Assembly (NCBI GenBank): GCA_963770545.1
Contig: CAVYQF010000003.1
Location: forward strand, 9,874-73,873
Direction: 5' to 3'
Origin: RYN-230 sp963770545
GTDB lineage: Bacteria; Actinomycetota; Actinomycetes; Streptosporangiales; Streptosporangiaceae
Length of the DNA: 64,000 nt
Positions within the stretch are counted from its first letter, which is position 1. The number at the start of each line of letters is the position of its first letter. Both the position numbers and the translations under genes were made by a program. The notes beneath the pieces were generated by a model. It was not told where the DNA came from. It searched no databases and saw nothing but the letters and a program-made list of their open reading frames with translations. Of the stretch, positions 41,511 through 51,094 are shown piece after piece.

Positions 41511-42521
41511 ATGGCTTCTCGCAGCTCCCCTCACCAGGCCCGGCAAGGCAGCCCCGCCCGGTCCACATCAGCACGGGCGAGCTGGCCACCTGAACGGCAG
41601 CAGCCCGCCCGCCGGGCCTCTGACCCGCTGCCCCGCGGGCTCGGCTGGGCGAGCGCCGGTCTCGGCATCCCCCCGCTGATTGCACCACGCTGGTTCAACC
41701 GCTTCATCGGTGTCGGTGAGACTCCGCGGCACCAGGTAACAACCGCGGTCGTCGGGGTCCGGGAGCTGGCCGCCGCTGCGGGCCTGCTGACCTCGGAAAA
41801 CCCGCAGTGGCTGTGGGCCCGGGTGGCCGGTGACCTCATGGACCTGGGGCTGCTCGGCGCGGCCCTGGCCAACCATGACAGGAAAGGACGGCGGCGCACG
41901 GTGGCCACTACCGTCGCGGTCGCCGGCATCACCGGCCTCGACCTGTACGCGGCCGTGACCCGGTCGCGGCGGAAGTCCGAGGTGGACCTGACCGCCACGG
42001 TGACCGTGGGCACGTCCCCGCAGGAGGCCTACAACCAGTGGCGGCAGCTGGACAGCCTGCCGCAGTTCATGGCCCACCTCGACGAGGTACGCAGCACCGG
42101 CAACGGCACTACGCACTGGCGGGCCAGCGCACCATTCGGCCGGAGCGTCGAGTGGGACGCGGAGATCGTCGATGACGTCGCCGGTGAGCGGATCGCCTGG
42201 CGGTCCGTAGGCGAGCCCGACGTGCCCAACGACGGTGAGGTGCGGTTCCGGCCCGCTCCCGGCGGCCGGGGCACCGAGATCCATGTGGCGCTGCACTACC
42301 GGGTGCCGGGCGGCAAGCTCGGCGAGACCGTGGCCCGGTACTTCGGTGAGGACCCGCATCAGCAGCTCGACGATGACCTGCGCCGGTTCAAGCAGATCGT
42401 CGAGACCGGCGAGGTCGTCCGCTCGGACGGGGCGCCGTGGGGCAAGCGCGCCCGGCGGGAATTCCCGCAGCATCCGGCCCGGCCCCTGTCGCGCGACGAA
42501 CTCGAGGAGGTCCGCTCATGA
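41511..42521 (+). CDS. Membrane protein with C-terminal SRPBCC (cyclase/dehydrase-like) domain
   Basis: The 336-residue protein has hydrophobic segments in residues about 40-150 (GLGWASAGLGIPPLIAPRWF, VAVAGITGLDLYAAV) and an SRPBCC/polyketide-cyclase-like ligand-binding domain (about 160-310: VTVGTSPQEAYNQWRQLDSL, PQFMAHLDEVRSTG, ERIAWRSVGE, EIHVALHYRVPGG). It may carry or bind a lipid or small hydrophobic ligand at the membrane. GGAGGAAGCG precedes the ATG at ideal spacing. Its stop overlaps the start of the alcohol dehydrogenase gene (ATGA, 42518-42521), so the two are coupled. Confidence 0.88.
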   Translation: MASRSSPHQARQGSPARSTSARASWPPERQQPARRASDPLPRGLGWASAGLGIPPLIAPRWFNRFIGVGETPRHQVTTAVVGVRELAAAAGLLTSENPQWLWARVAGDLMDLGLLGAALANHDRKGRRRTVATTVAVAGITGLDLYAAVTRSRRKSEVDLTATVTVGTSPQEAYNQWRQLDSLPQFMAHLDEVRSTGNGTTHWRASAPFGRSVEWDAEIVDDVAGERIAWRSVGEPDVPNDGEVRFRPAPGGRGTEIHVALHYRVPGGKLGETVARYFGEDPHQQLDDDLRRFKQIVETGEVVRSDGAPWGKRARREFPQHPARPLSRDELEEVRS

Positions 42522-43714
42522 GAGCCAACTGCTGGATGGGCCGCAACAGCGTCGCGGTCCAGAACGTCCCGGACCCATCCATCCTCAACCGCCGGGACGC
42601 GATCGTGAAGATCACCTCCACGGCGATCTGCGGGTCCGACCTGCACCTGCTCGATGGCTACGTGCCGACGATGCAAAAGGGTGACGTCATGGGCCACGAG
42701 TTCATGGGTGAGGTCGTCGAGGTCGGCAACGGCGTGGACTCCGGCAAGCTCCGGGTCGGCGACCGGGTCGTGGTCCCGTTCCCGATCGCGTGCGGCGCGT
42801 GTGCCGCGTGCCACGCCGAGCTGTACTCCTGCTGCGAGAACACCAACCCGAACGCGGGATTGGCCGAGAAGATGTTCGGCCACCCGACCGCCGGCATCTT
42901 CGGCTACTCGCATCTCACCGGCGGCTTCGCCGGCGGGCAGTCCGAGTACGCCCGGGTCCCGTTCGCGGATGTGGGCCCGCTGAAGATCGAGAACGACCTC
43001 GCTGACGAGCAGGTGCTGTTCCTGTCCGACATCCTGCCGACTGGGTACATGGGCGCCGAGATGTGCGGCATCGATCCCGGTGACGTGGTCGCGGTGTGGG
43101 GCGCGGGCCCGGTCGGGCAGTTCGCCATGGACAGCGCGCGGCTGCTCGGGGCGGACACCGTCATCGCCATCGACAAGGAGCCGTACCGGCTGGAGATGGC
43201 CGCGCAGGCCGGATACACCCCGCTCAACTTCGAGGACGTCAACGTGCGCTCCGCGCTCCTCGAGCTGACCGGCGGACGGGGACCAGACAAGTGCATCGAC
43301 GCGGTCGGCATGGAGGCCACCCACGGCAGCCTGCCGGTCTACGCCTACGACCGGGCCAAGCAGGCCACCCGCGCCGAAAGCGAACGGCCCTACGCCCTCC
43401 GCCAGGCGATCATGAGCTGCCGTAGCGGCGGGACGGTCTCCGTCATCGGCGTGTACGGCGGGTTCGCGGACAAGTTCCCGTCCGGGTCGTGGATGAACCG
43501 GTCGATCACCCTGCGCACCGGCCAGTGCCACGTGCAGCGCTACATGAAGCCGCTGCTCCAGCACATCGAAAAGGGGGACCTCGACCCGACGCGGATCATC
43601 ACCCACACCCTGCCCCTGGAGCAGGCGCCGCACGGGTACGACATCTTCAAGCACAAGCAGGACAACTGCGAGAAGGTCGTCCTCAAGCCCTCGGCCAATG
43701 GCGGAGGAGCCTGA
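42518..43714 (+). CDS. Zinc-dependent alcohol dehydrogenase (formaldehyde-dehydrogenase-like)
   Basis: The 398-residue medium-chain dehydrogenase has the catalytic zinc ligands (Cys in TAICGSDLH, His-Glu in MGHEFMGE), the structural zinc cysteines (CGACAACHAELYSCC), and a Rossmann NAD site (VAVWGAGPVGQFA). The long loop with NPNAGLAEKMFGHPTAG and the segment YDRAKQATRAESERP match the glutathione-independent formaldehyde dehydrogenase-like branch. It oxidises an aldehyde or alcohol with NAD. It is translationally coupled to the SRPBCC gene and followed by a strong hairpin. Confidence 0.92.
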   Translation: MRANCWMGRNSVAVQNVPDPSILNRRDAIVKITSTAICGSDLHLLDGYVPTMQKGDVMGHEFMGEVVEVGNGVDSGKLRVGDRVVVPFPIACGACAACHAELYSCCENTNPNAGLAEKMFGHPTAGIFGYSHLTGGFAGGQSEYARVPFADVGPLKIENDLADEQVLFLSDILPTGYMGAEMCGIDPGDVVAVWGAGPVGQFAMDSARLLGADTVIAIDKEPYRLEMAAQAGYTPLNFEDVNVRSALLELTGGRGPDKCIDAVGMEATHGSLPVYAYDRAKQATRAESERPYALRQAIMSCRSGGTVSVIGVYGGFADKFPSGSWMNRSITLRTGQCHVQRYMKPLLQHIEKGDLDPTRIITHTLPLEQAPHGYDIFKHKQDNCEKVVLKPSANGGGA

Positions 43715-43735
43715 CGCCCGGGCCGGTACCGGGAC

Positions 43736-43775
43736 GCCGCCCGCGGGCTACGCACTGAGCGTGGCCGCGGGCGGC
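43736..43775 (+). terminator. Hairpin terminator after the alcohol dehydrogenase
   Basis: GCCGCCCGCGG (43736-43746) pairs exactly with 43765-43775; with one bulge the stem extends inward (GCTACGC/GCGTGGC) to leave a 5-base loop. It lies 22 bases past the stop codon. Confidence 0.82.
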
Positions 43776-43973
43776 TGCTTGTCTCGAGAAGCACTATCTA
43801 CCCAAGCTGGGCGGCCCGCCGCGGCTTCGCCGCCCGCGGTCAGGGCCGCCCGCGGTCAGGTCCCCCTTTCACCGCGATCCCGTATCACCTGGTGGCATAG
43901 GTTTTCGGCACCCACAGGCCGGCTCCCCGACGGCGCCACCAGGTAGCCAACGCCTGAGCAACGGGCTTCTGGA

Positions 43974-46775
43974 CTAGCCTGGCCGCGGCACTAAGTCCGG
44001 CTGCACCCCGGCCCGGCTGCGCTCGGTGAGTTGCCGGGCCAGGTCCACCCGCGAGCCGATGTCCAGCTTGCGGAACACTTGACGGAGATGGAACGCGACG
44101 GTATGCGGGCTGAGGAACATCTCGCTGGCGATCTTCTGGTTGGTCAGACCCTGGGCGACCAGCGCTGATACTGAGCGTTCGGTGTCGGTCAGGCTCTCCC
44201 ATCCTGATCTGGGCCGGTTGGCATAGGTGCAGTGCCTGCGCCGGATGCCGAGCCCGCGCAGCCGCCGCCGCACCCGCCGTGCGTCCCGCAACGCCGCGGT
44301 GCGTTCGTAACCGTTGAGCGATTCCTCCAGGCTGAGCGCGGCCCCGGCGAAGTCCTTCTGCTCCCGGAGCAGCAGGCTGAGATCCTCGGCCGCGGACGCC
44401 CTGGCCCACGGATCGCAGCTGCTGGTGGCCGCCTGACGTAGGGCGGCTGGGTCGCGCCGGAGCAGGCCCCCCGCGTGGGCGGCGGCGGCCGCCAGGGCGC
44501 CGAAGCCGGGGTTGCCGGCCGCCAGGCGGTCGGCCGCGGCCGACACCGCCCCCGCATGCGCGCGATCTTGCACGCGGAGTGCGAAGCGGACCAGCCACGC
44601 GGCCACCGATGCCTCGGCCACCAGCATGGCGGGCTGGCTGGTGACCGCCGCGTACAGCGCGGCCACCTGGGCCGCGCTGCGTTCCGCCCCGTCGCGGGCC
44701 TCGGCCACCTGGGCCGCGATAATGAGGCACAAGTCGTGGCCGCCGGCCACCCCGTACTCAGCGATCCGGGCCTGGAACCTGTCCACCTGCTCCCCGGCCG
44801 CCCGCAGGTCGCCGGAACGCAGCGCCACGGTGGCCAGGGTGGCCAGCCCGTCCAGGCTGAACAGGTGGGCGCCCAGCTGGTCAGCCCGCCGCAGTGCCTC
44901 CTCGGCCCCGGCCGCCGCTTCCGCCGGGCGCCCGGCCAGCAACGCGAGGCGGGCGGCGAGGAAATCGGCGCTCACTGCCTGCCCGGCCAGCCCCAGCTGC
45001 CGGGCGTCTTCCCTCACGTCGCTGACCAGCCGCCCGGCCTCGTCCAGCTCACCGAGCCGGGCCAGCATGCCCACCAGAATCACCCGGGGGAACAGGGACG
45101 CGATGGGCCCGGCGCGCCCGCGCCGGACCGCCAGCCGGGCCAGATCCAGGGCGGCGGACAGCTGGCTCTCCCGCCAGCGGTTCAGGGCCTGGGCGAGCAA
45201 CGCGGCGGTGACCGCAGCGTCGCCGCGCTGACCCGGGTCGGCCAGGATCTCCTCGGCCAGCGCTGTCGCCGCGGGATCCTCCTGGCTCGCCGCGGACATG
45301 CCCAGCATCATGGCGAACTCCGCGTCGTCACGCGAGGGACCGCTGAGACCGGGCTCACTCAGCACCTGGGCCGCCTCAGAGGCCGCTTCGGCGAGGCGGC
45401 CGCTGTGCAGCAGGACGGCCGCCAGCCGACCGTGCAGCCTGGTCTCCGCGGCGCCTGGCAGCGGCCCGGCCAAGGCCGACTGAGCCAGCATCTCCGCGTC
45501 GCTGAGCCGTGTCGCTGCAGTCAATGCGGCCACAGCCGTTTCAATCCGGCCGATCCGTGCCCCGTCCACCGGGCCGGTCAGCTCCAGCGACTTGACCGCG
45601 AGGTCAGCCGCGGTCCGCGGGGCCGACGCCAGCAGCGAGCCAGCCGCGGCATCCAGCCGGGTCAGCGACAGCGCGCTGCAGGGGCGGCTGCCACTGATCA
45701 GGTGAGCAGCCGCATCGGTCGCCGACGAGCCGACCTGGAGCAGAAACTCGCCCGCCTGCCGGTGCAGCGCATAGCGGACAGGCGCCGGTACGCCATCCAG
45801 GATCGCCCGCCACACCAGTGCCCGGCGGAACACCAGCGCATCCGGCGCAGCGACCAGAATCCCGGCCGCCAGCGCGGACTCGATGCCGCACAGCAGGCCG
45901 GCCGGTGTCTCACCGAGGAGCGCCGCGACATGATCGACCTGGAACGACTCACCCAGGACGGCGCCCACCTCGAGAAGCTCGCGGGCGCCCGGGCTCAGCC
46001 CTGTCACCCAGCGGTACACGACGCCACGAAGCCGTCGTGGCAGTTCACCGGGCACCAGCTCAGCGCTGCCCTGGTCGATCTGGACGCGCCCCTCCTCCTG
46101 CAGCCCGGCCAGCAGCTCAACTAGCAGCAGCGGGTTGCCCTCCGCCTCCGCGGCCAGGGCCAGCAGAGACTTCCCCGGGCGGGCGTCGAGCAGGTCTGCG
46201 GCCACCGCCGCTACCGCCTGATCATCTAGAGGGGCGAGCCGCATCCGGACGGCACCCGCCTGCCCAAGCCGATCGAACAACTGCTGAGCGTCACGGCTGG
46301 GGGTCATTGTGCTGCGGGCCAGGATCCACAACGACGCCGACGGCTGAGCGCGCCGGAGCAGGCCGTCCAATCGCCGGAGCGTCTCCGGATCGGCGCAATG
46401 CACGTCGTCAACCACGATGAGCAGCCGCCCGGGGGTACCCGGCGCGGCGGCCGGATCCGGGCTGGCGTCGGCATCCCCGCCGTCACGCCCGCCAGCGCCC
46501 GGGCCGGCCCCGGCGGACTGGGCCGGCAGCGGCTGGGCGGGCCAGTGGGCGGCATGGGGACGCGAGAGGCCGCCGGGCAGCTGATCAAGCGGCTTGTCCG
46601 CGGCGTCAAAGACCAGGCTGAACCCGTGCCGTGCCGCGGCGCCGGACAATTCCCGCAGGATGCGGCTTTTCCCGATGCCCGGTTCACCCTCGACGAGGAG
46701 TATTCCTTCCCGGCCGGCTTCGGCTCCCCTGAGCAGGTCTAGCGCGATGTTGAGCTCACGGCGGCGACCGTGCAT
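43974..46775 (-). CDS. Large LuxR-family AAA ATPase regulator (LAL type)
   Basis: The ~933-residue protein starts MHGRRRELNIALDLLRGAEA with a Walker A motif (VEGEPGIGKSRILREL) and Walker B (LLIVVDDVHCAD). A long helical TPR-like middle (about 350-830) follows, then a C-terminal LuxR HTH (LTDTERSVSALVAQGLTNQK, IASEMFLSPHTVAFHLRQVF). LAL regulators are ATP-dependent activators of metabolism or antibiotic genes. The start at 46775 gives the family N-terminus with GGGGAA upstream; a longer frame from 46829 adds 18 residues. The C-terminal HTH is close to that of the regulator at 34.7-35.4 kb. Confidence 0.9.
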   Translation of the reverse strand: MHGRRRELNIALDLLRGAEAGREGILLVEGEPGIGKSRILRELSGAAARHGFSLVFDAADKPLDQLPGGLSRPHAAHWPAQPLPAQSAGAGPGAGGRDGGDADASPDPAAAPGTPGRLLIVVDDVHCADPETLRRLDGLLRRAQPSASLWILARSTMTPSRDAQQLFDRLGQAGAVRMRLAPLDDQAVAAVAADLLDARPGKSLLALAAEAEGNPLLLVELLAGLQEEGRVQIDQGSAELVPGELPRRLRGVVYRWVTGLSPGARELLEVGAVLGESFQVDHVAALLGETPAGLLCGIESALAAGILVAAPDALVFRRALVWRAILDGVPAPVRYALHRQAGEFLLQVGSSATDAAAHLISGSRPCSALSLTRLDAAAGSLLASAPRTAADLAVKSLELTGPVDGARIGRIETAVAALTAATRLSDAEMLAQSALAGPLPGAAETRLHGRLAAVLLHSGRLAEAASEAAQVLSEPGLSGPSRDDAEFAMMLGMSAASQEDPAATALAEEILADPGQRGDAAVTAALLAQALNRWRESQLSAALDLARLAVRRGRAGPIASLFPRVILVGMLARLGELDEAGRLVSDVREDARQLGLAGQAVSADFLAARLALLAGRPAEAAAGAEEALRRADQLGAHLFSLDGLATLATVALRSGDLRAAGEQVDRFQARIAEYGVAGGHDLCLIIAAQVAEARDGAERSAAQVAALYAAVTSQPAMLVAEASVAAWLVRFALRVQDRAHAGAVSAAADRLAAGNPGFGALAAAAAHAGGLLRRDPAALRQAATSSCDPWARASAAEDLSLLLREQKDFAGAALSLEESLNGYERTAALRDARRVRRRLRGLGIRRRHCTYANRPRSGWESLTDTERSVSALVAQGLTNQKIASEMFLSPHTVAFHLRQVFRKLDIGSRVDLARQLTERSRAGVQPDLVPRPG

Positions 46776-47409
46776 TGGAATTCCCCGAATTTCTCCCCCC
46801 CGCCATGGGACGCCACGTACGGAGAGCATCTAGGGCCAGCCAAAGCTAGCCGTGAAATGCTTCCCTGAGTGAACCAGGGACCGCTGGGCGACGCCCCCAT
46901 GCGCCCGAATGACTAACGTTTATGGAGGCGCGTGAATGCCTATTCGATCATGATTTGATCAGTTGTGCAAGGGGGTGTGCATCCAGTCTCAACCGCTAGC
47001 CGTTTCACCGCCACGCCACATCAGGAACTGGTCACTGCCAGTGATTACGGGAAATCGTGGCCATGGTTCGATGGCGGCACGGCCGACCCATTAGGGATCG
47101 CGGATTTACCGGCGCAGCGGGGCGGCCAGGAAATCCCGCGGCGCATGTTGTTCATCGCTAAGAGTGGTCAGGCCATCGTAAAAAAGGATTTTAAAATTAG
47201 TAAAGAGCAGGCATTTAGCACCCTGCCGCGGGTTCCCTTTCTACCCAGCGGGGGACACAGTGCAGTCGGCTTACCAGCTGCATCTCGCGCATCCTCAGGG
47301 AACGGACGGAGCCTCACGTCACGCAGCACCACTGGGACAGTGGCGCCCCGGATCCTCGAGATGGTCCTGGACAAGGCGGAAAGGAGGGCGACCGGGCTGC
47401 CAGTTTGCG
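46776..47409. other. Upstream region with an AT-rich patch
   Basis: About 630 bases. A plus-strand frame from GTG 46965 to 47474 (169 residues, with FIAKSGQAIVKKDFKISKEQ) is open but matches nothing I know and has no clear family. The patch 47179-47212 is strongly AT-rich (TAAAAAAGGATTTTAAAATT), quite unlike the rest, and suggests foreign DNA. The LAL promoter must lie near 46800-46960, where TCGATCATGATTTGATCA is partly palindromic. Confidence 0.4.
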
Positions 47410-47530
47410 TCCTCCGTGACGGTCAGGATTCCGCTGGTAAGGGACGAATCCGTCGCCCGTCCAATGCCAGCTGATTTTCGAGCCAGCGGGTTTGGGGATC
47501 CGCGCCAATGAAGACGAACAGGGGGGCGCG
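47410..47530 (-). pseudogene. Fragment of a thioredoxin-reductase-like flavoprotein
   Basis: The minus strand encodes PLFVFIGADPQTRWLENQLA LD, then after a shift GDGFVPYQRNPD. This is the segment just before the last FAD motif in thioredoxin-reductase-like proteins (compare GLFCFIGAEPATSWLTGIAT in the intact protein at 17.2-19.1 kb). Nothing else of the gene remains recognisable. Confidence 0.5.
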
Positions 47531-48020
47531 CACGCGATGCACGCGGTGAGCGCGGCCGCGTTCAGCGCGCACGGTGACATGGGCGCGGGTAACGACCCGC
47601 AGGACGCGCACCTGGCCCTCGACGGGCTTCGCGCACCGTGTGGCACTCCGAGTGGTACGCGACGCCCGGGTTCGGGAATCTGTACCTCGGTACCGGGCTG
47701 ATCGTGGACATGGGCCGGTTCCGCGCCCGCACCGGGGTAGTCCGGCCGCCAGGCGGGACTGTCAGGTTCGGTGATGCGGCGGCCGCCTGGTGCGGGGAAC
47801 ACTGTCAGGTAACCCGTCACGGCCGGGTCCGGAGCGCAGTCACTTCGGGCGGTGCCGCGTACTAAAACTCAGTCGGCCTGCGGGGGATGCTCGCAGCCTG
47901 CCTGGCTGCCTCAAAGGGGCCACAGTAGGGGGTGCTCTGGTGCTGCCATGGAAAACGAGCCGGCTGCCCGCCGGGCCGGGCACCGATCCGGTGCGGGCGA
48001 ACGGATCGAAGGTCGCCGTC
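47531..48020. other. Region without a convincing gene
   Basis: About 490 bases. A plus-strand frame near 47638-47865 (WHSEWYATPGFGNLYLGTGL, IVDMGRFRARTGVVRPPGG) has actinobacterial codon usage and may be a gene fragment, but I cannot assign it. The upstream part (EDEQGGAHAMHAVSAAAFSA) is in another frame. Confidence 0.35.
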
Positions 48021-48404
48021 ATGGAACATAGTTCCCGCAGCCCCGGCGACGTGGTCTCAGACGACGGGCAGTTGCGGATCACCCGTCTCGCAGACGAGCC
48101 CTGGCTGCTCGTCGCGGGTGAGATCGACGAGTACAGCTACAAGAACCTGATCAGGACGCTCGCCAGCGTCGCCCGGGATCCCGGCGAGATTCACATCGAC
48201 CTCGCGGACGTGGCGTACTGCGACGTCGCCGGCCTGCGGGCCTTCGTCGTCCTCGCCGCCGCCCCGTGCCGTGATCATGCCGGCCCGCGCGTGGTGCTGC
48301 ACCATGTGCCGCCGCACCTGGTCAACGTCCTGCACATCCTGGGCTGGGACACGACCTGCGGCCTGACCCTCGCCGACGGGCCGGCAAATCCACGGACCCA
48401 TTAG
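48021..48404 (+). CDS. STAS-domain protein (anti-sigma-factor-antagonist-like)
   Basis: The 127-residue protein is a single STAS domain: PWLLVAGEIDEYSYKNLIRT, EIHIDLADVAYCDVAGLRAF, VVLHHVPPHLVNVLHILGWD. In classical antagonists such as SpoIIAA the motif is DSSGL with a phosphorylated Ser; here CDVAGL lacks it. It may therefore act without phosphorylation or in pair with a MEDS-type sensor, as is common in actinobacteria. GAAGG is upstream of the ATG at 48021; earlier in-frame sequence is not conserved. Confidence 0.82.
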   Translation: MEHSSRSPGDVVSDDGQLRITRLADEPWLLVAGEIDEYSYKNLIRTLASVARDPGEIHIDLADVAYCDVAGLRAFVVLAAAPCRDHAGPRVVLHHVPPHLVNVLHILGWDTTCGLTLADGPANPRTH

Positions 48405-48535
48405 GCCCCCAGGGTTGGGACGTTGGTCTCGGTCCTCCTGTCAATTGGGGTGGCTTGGGCTGGCCGTCAATTCAGGTGGCCTGGGCGGCCAGGACTTCTT
48501 CGGCTCGGCCGTGCCGGTCCTGGCGCGGCCCCCGA

Positions 48536-49219
48536 TTACCTGGCACCAGGCCCCATCCGGTCCCGGAGCAAAACCTCAGCCTCGCTGTCTCCGGGCGCTT
48601 GTTCCCGTAGCTGGTGGGTCATGTAGCCGAGAGCGGCCAGCGCGATCACGGCCAGGACGATGTATCCCGTGATCGTGCCGATGCTGTCCCACGCGGTGTG
48701 CAGGGCGACGGCCAGCAGGTACATCCCGATGAAGCGGAGGGTGGCCAGCCGGGACCAGCCGCTGGCTGCCGCGGACCACAGTGCCGTAGCGGTCAGCCCA
48801 GTCCAGGTCATGTGCGCGGCCGGGCTGAGCAGTCCGCGGGTCATCAGGACACCATCCACGGCGGACAGATTGCCATGACTGATGATCAGCACCACGAAGC
48901 CGTAGCCCATGGTCTCCAGCACGGCGAATCCCGCGCCGCTGGCCACGCCGATGAGCAGACCGTCCGCGGGGCGCCGATAACGGCCCCAAAGCAGGAGCAG
49001 CGCGGGAAGGATGAGTTTGGCGGTCTCCTCGATCAGCCCGACGGCGATCATGGGCAGCGTGCCCAGATGGCGCAACGTGGCGTACTCCAGCGTCCCGGCA
49101 ACTATGACGCCGCCGGTCAGCGCGACGACGGCGAGCACGCCGGCGGCACGTCGTAGGGCAGCCGCCGGCTGTAGATAAAGGCCACGAATGCGAACGCCCC
49201 CGGGCAGAGAATTGGCCAC
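48536..49219 (-). CDS. PrsW-family intramembrane metalloprotease
   Basis: The 227-residue membrane protein has the PrsW motifs: VGLIEETAKLILPALLLLWG with the EE pair, GVASGAGFAVLETMGYGF, the His of SPAAHMTWTGL, and ALHTAWDS with the last conserved His. PrsW cleaves membrane anti-sigma factors in Bacillus. Substrates are not known here. It is shorter than many homologues at the N-terminus. GTG at 49219 is the start; the ribosome binding site (TTAGGTG) is weak. A STAS gene is convergent downstream. Confidence 0.82.
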   Translation of the reverse strand: MANSLPGGVRIRGLYLQPAAALRRAAGVLAVVALTGGVIVAGTLEYATLRHLGTLPMIAVGLIEETAKLILPALLLLWGRYRRPADGLLIGVASGAGFAVLETMGYGFVVLIISHGNLSAVDGVLMTRGLLSPAAHMTWTGLTATALWSAAASGWSRLATLRFIGMYLLAVALHTAWDSIGTITGYIVLAVIALAALGYMTHQLREQAPGDSEAEVLLRDRMGPGAR

Positions 49220-49285
49220 CTAATATTCAGCGTCGGCGCTGATCGACATGCTCAAAGCCAGGCGGGAGCAACTGCTGCGGGAACT

Positions 49286-49317
49286 CGGCCGGCCCGGGAA
49301 CGGTACCGGGCCGGCCG
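49286..49317 (-). terminator. Hairpin terminator after the MFS gene
   Basis: CGGCCGGCCCGG (49286-49297) and its exact complement (49306-49317) flank an 8-base loop. The hairpin starts 28 bases past the stop of the minus-strand MFS gene. Confidence 0.8.
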
Positions 49318-49345
49318 GCCGCCCTCGGTTATCTGGCCCCGGCGT

Positions 49346-50821
49346 CTATCTGGCCCCGGCGTTCTTGACCCCGACCGCGGTGAGTGGCAAGGCAATGTCC
49401 TCCAAGGACTTGCCCTCGGCATTGATACCCCAGGCCAGCTCGACCAGCCCGCCTATGATCATGATGCCGCCGCCGACCAGATACCCGATGGTGAGGCCGG
49501 TCCGGTCTGTGCCACCGCCGATCAGCGCGCCGTAGAACACGGGCCCGACCGCGCCGACGATCTGGGCGATGGCGAAGAAGACCGCGAGAGCCTCGGCCCT
49601 GATCTCGATCGGGAAGATCTCGCTGACTGTAAGGTAACCAGCGCTCGCCCCGGCGGACGCGAAGAAGAACACGACGATCCAGATGAAGGTCTGGCCGGCC
49701 GCGTGCAGTACCCCGGCGTCGAACAGCCAGGCGCTGAAGGCCAGCATGACCCCGGAGATCAGGTAGGTGCCGGAAATCATTTTTTTGCGCCCGATGCTGT
49801 CGAACAGGTGGCCTAGGGTCAGCGGGCCAGCCAGGTTGCCCACCGCGAACGCGAGACCGTACAGCGGGACATCATTGTTGCTGACGTGGTAGAACTTCGT
49901 CAGCACCAGCGCGTAGGTGAAGAAGATCGCGTTATACAGGAACGACTGCGTGATCATCAGCGTCGCACCGAGGACCGCCCGCTTGGGGTAGTAGCGGAAC
50001 GCCACGCGCAGCAGCGTCAGATAACCGAACCGACGCTCGGGCACAATCGTGATGGCGGCGCTTTCCGGGACCGGTTCGAGGTGCTGGCCATCCCGGATGG
50101 CGGCTTCCTCAATCTGCTGGATCGCCTTCTCAGCCTCCTCCACCCGGCCGTGGGTGATGAGCCACCGAGGGCTTTCCGGAAGGTTGCGCCGCACGACGAG
50201 GATCACGACGGCGAGAGCTGGGCCGACCAGGAACGCCACCCGCCAGCCCTGGTCCGGCCGCATCGAGCTGAGCAGCAGGAACGAGGCCAAAGTGCCGATG
50301 ATCGCGCCCAGCCAGTACGTGCCGTTGATCCAGATGTCGGTGCGCCCGCGGTAACGCGCGGGCATCATTTCGTCGATCGCGGAATTGATGGCCGCGTACT
50401 CGCCGCCGATGCCGGTACCGGCGATGAAACGCGTCGCGTATAGGTAGATGATCCAGCCGGTGCCCTTCGGAGTGAGCGCGGTGAGCGCGGTGCCGGCCAG
50501 GTAGATCAGGAGCGTCCAGATGAACAGGCGGCGCCGGCCGAGTTGGTCGGACAGCCGGCCGAAGACCAGGGCCCCGACCACCTCGCCGACGAGATAAACC
50601 GTGCCGATCGAGGCGGCCTGGGTCGTAGTCAGGTTGAGCGTGTCCGCCTGGGTCAGCTTGCCGGTCACCGAGCTGGCGATCGTCACCGACAGACCATCCA
50701 GGACCCAGGCGGTGCCGAGGCCGAGGACGAGCCGGGTATGGAACGGCGACCACCGGAGGCGGTCGAGTCGGGCCGGGATCGTGCTGTGGATGGGCTGCAG
50801 TGTGGTGGCCTCGGTAGCCAT
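49346..50821 (-). CDS. MFS transporter of the sugar/metabolite:H+ symporter type
   Basis: The 491-residue protein has 12 membrane segments and the family motifs GRLSDQLGRRRLFIW after helix 2, the helix 4-5 region YATRFIAGTGIGGEYAAINS, RNLPESPRWLITHGR between the halves (PESPRWL is the sugar-porter signature), and DSIGRKKMISGTYL in the second half. It should import a sugar, organic acid or aromatic acid with protons. The ATG at 50821 has GAGGAGG upstream. It is divergent from the universal stress protein gene; the substrate is unknown. Confidence 0.88.
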   Translation of the reverse strand: MATEATTLQPIHSTIPARLDRLRWSPFHTRLVLGLGTAWVLDGLSVTIASSVTGKLTQADTLNLTTTQAASIGTVYLVGEVVGALVFGRLSDQLGRRRLFIWTLLIYLAGTALTALTPKGTGWIIYLYATRFIAGTGIGGEYAAINSAIDEMMPARYRGRTDIWINGTYWLGAIIGTLASFLLLSSMRPDQGWRVAFLVGPALAVVILVVRRNLPESPRWLITHGRVEEAEKAIQQIEEAAIRDGQHLEPVPESAAITIVPERRFGYLTLLRVAFRYYPKRAVLGATLMITQSFLYNAIFFTYALVLTKFYHVSNNDVPLYGLAFAVGNLAGPLTLGHLFDSIGRKKMISGTYLISGVMLAFSAWLFDAGVLHAAGQTFIWIVVFFFASAGASAGYLTVSEIFPIEIRAEALAVFFAIAQIVGAVGPVFYGALIGGGTDRTGLTIGYLVGGGIMIIGGLVELAWGINAEGKSLEDIALPLTAVGVKNAGAR

Positions 50822-51094
50822 GCTGTCACCTCCTCGCTCAGGCTCGGCCCTGCGGCGTGGCCGACGGGAGGTGGCCGGTGAGGCGCCCAACGGCCTCCGA
50901 TGTCCCCCGTGGCCCAGTGGCCGACGTTGCCAGCACGGTAGGCAGAGGCCGCCGGGCGCTGCATCCCCAAAGTGCATAGTTCACCGGAAGCCGCTTCCCG
51001 CGGCGGGCGCCTTTTGCTGCCAGCATGGGGGATGCGTCCGGCCGGTACGCGGCTAGGTTGAACGGAGGCGCGCCGGTCGCGGCGAAGGGAGTGG

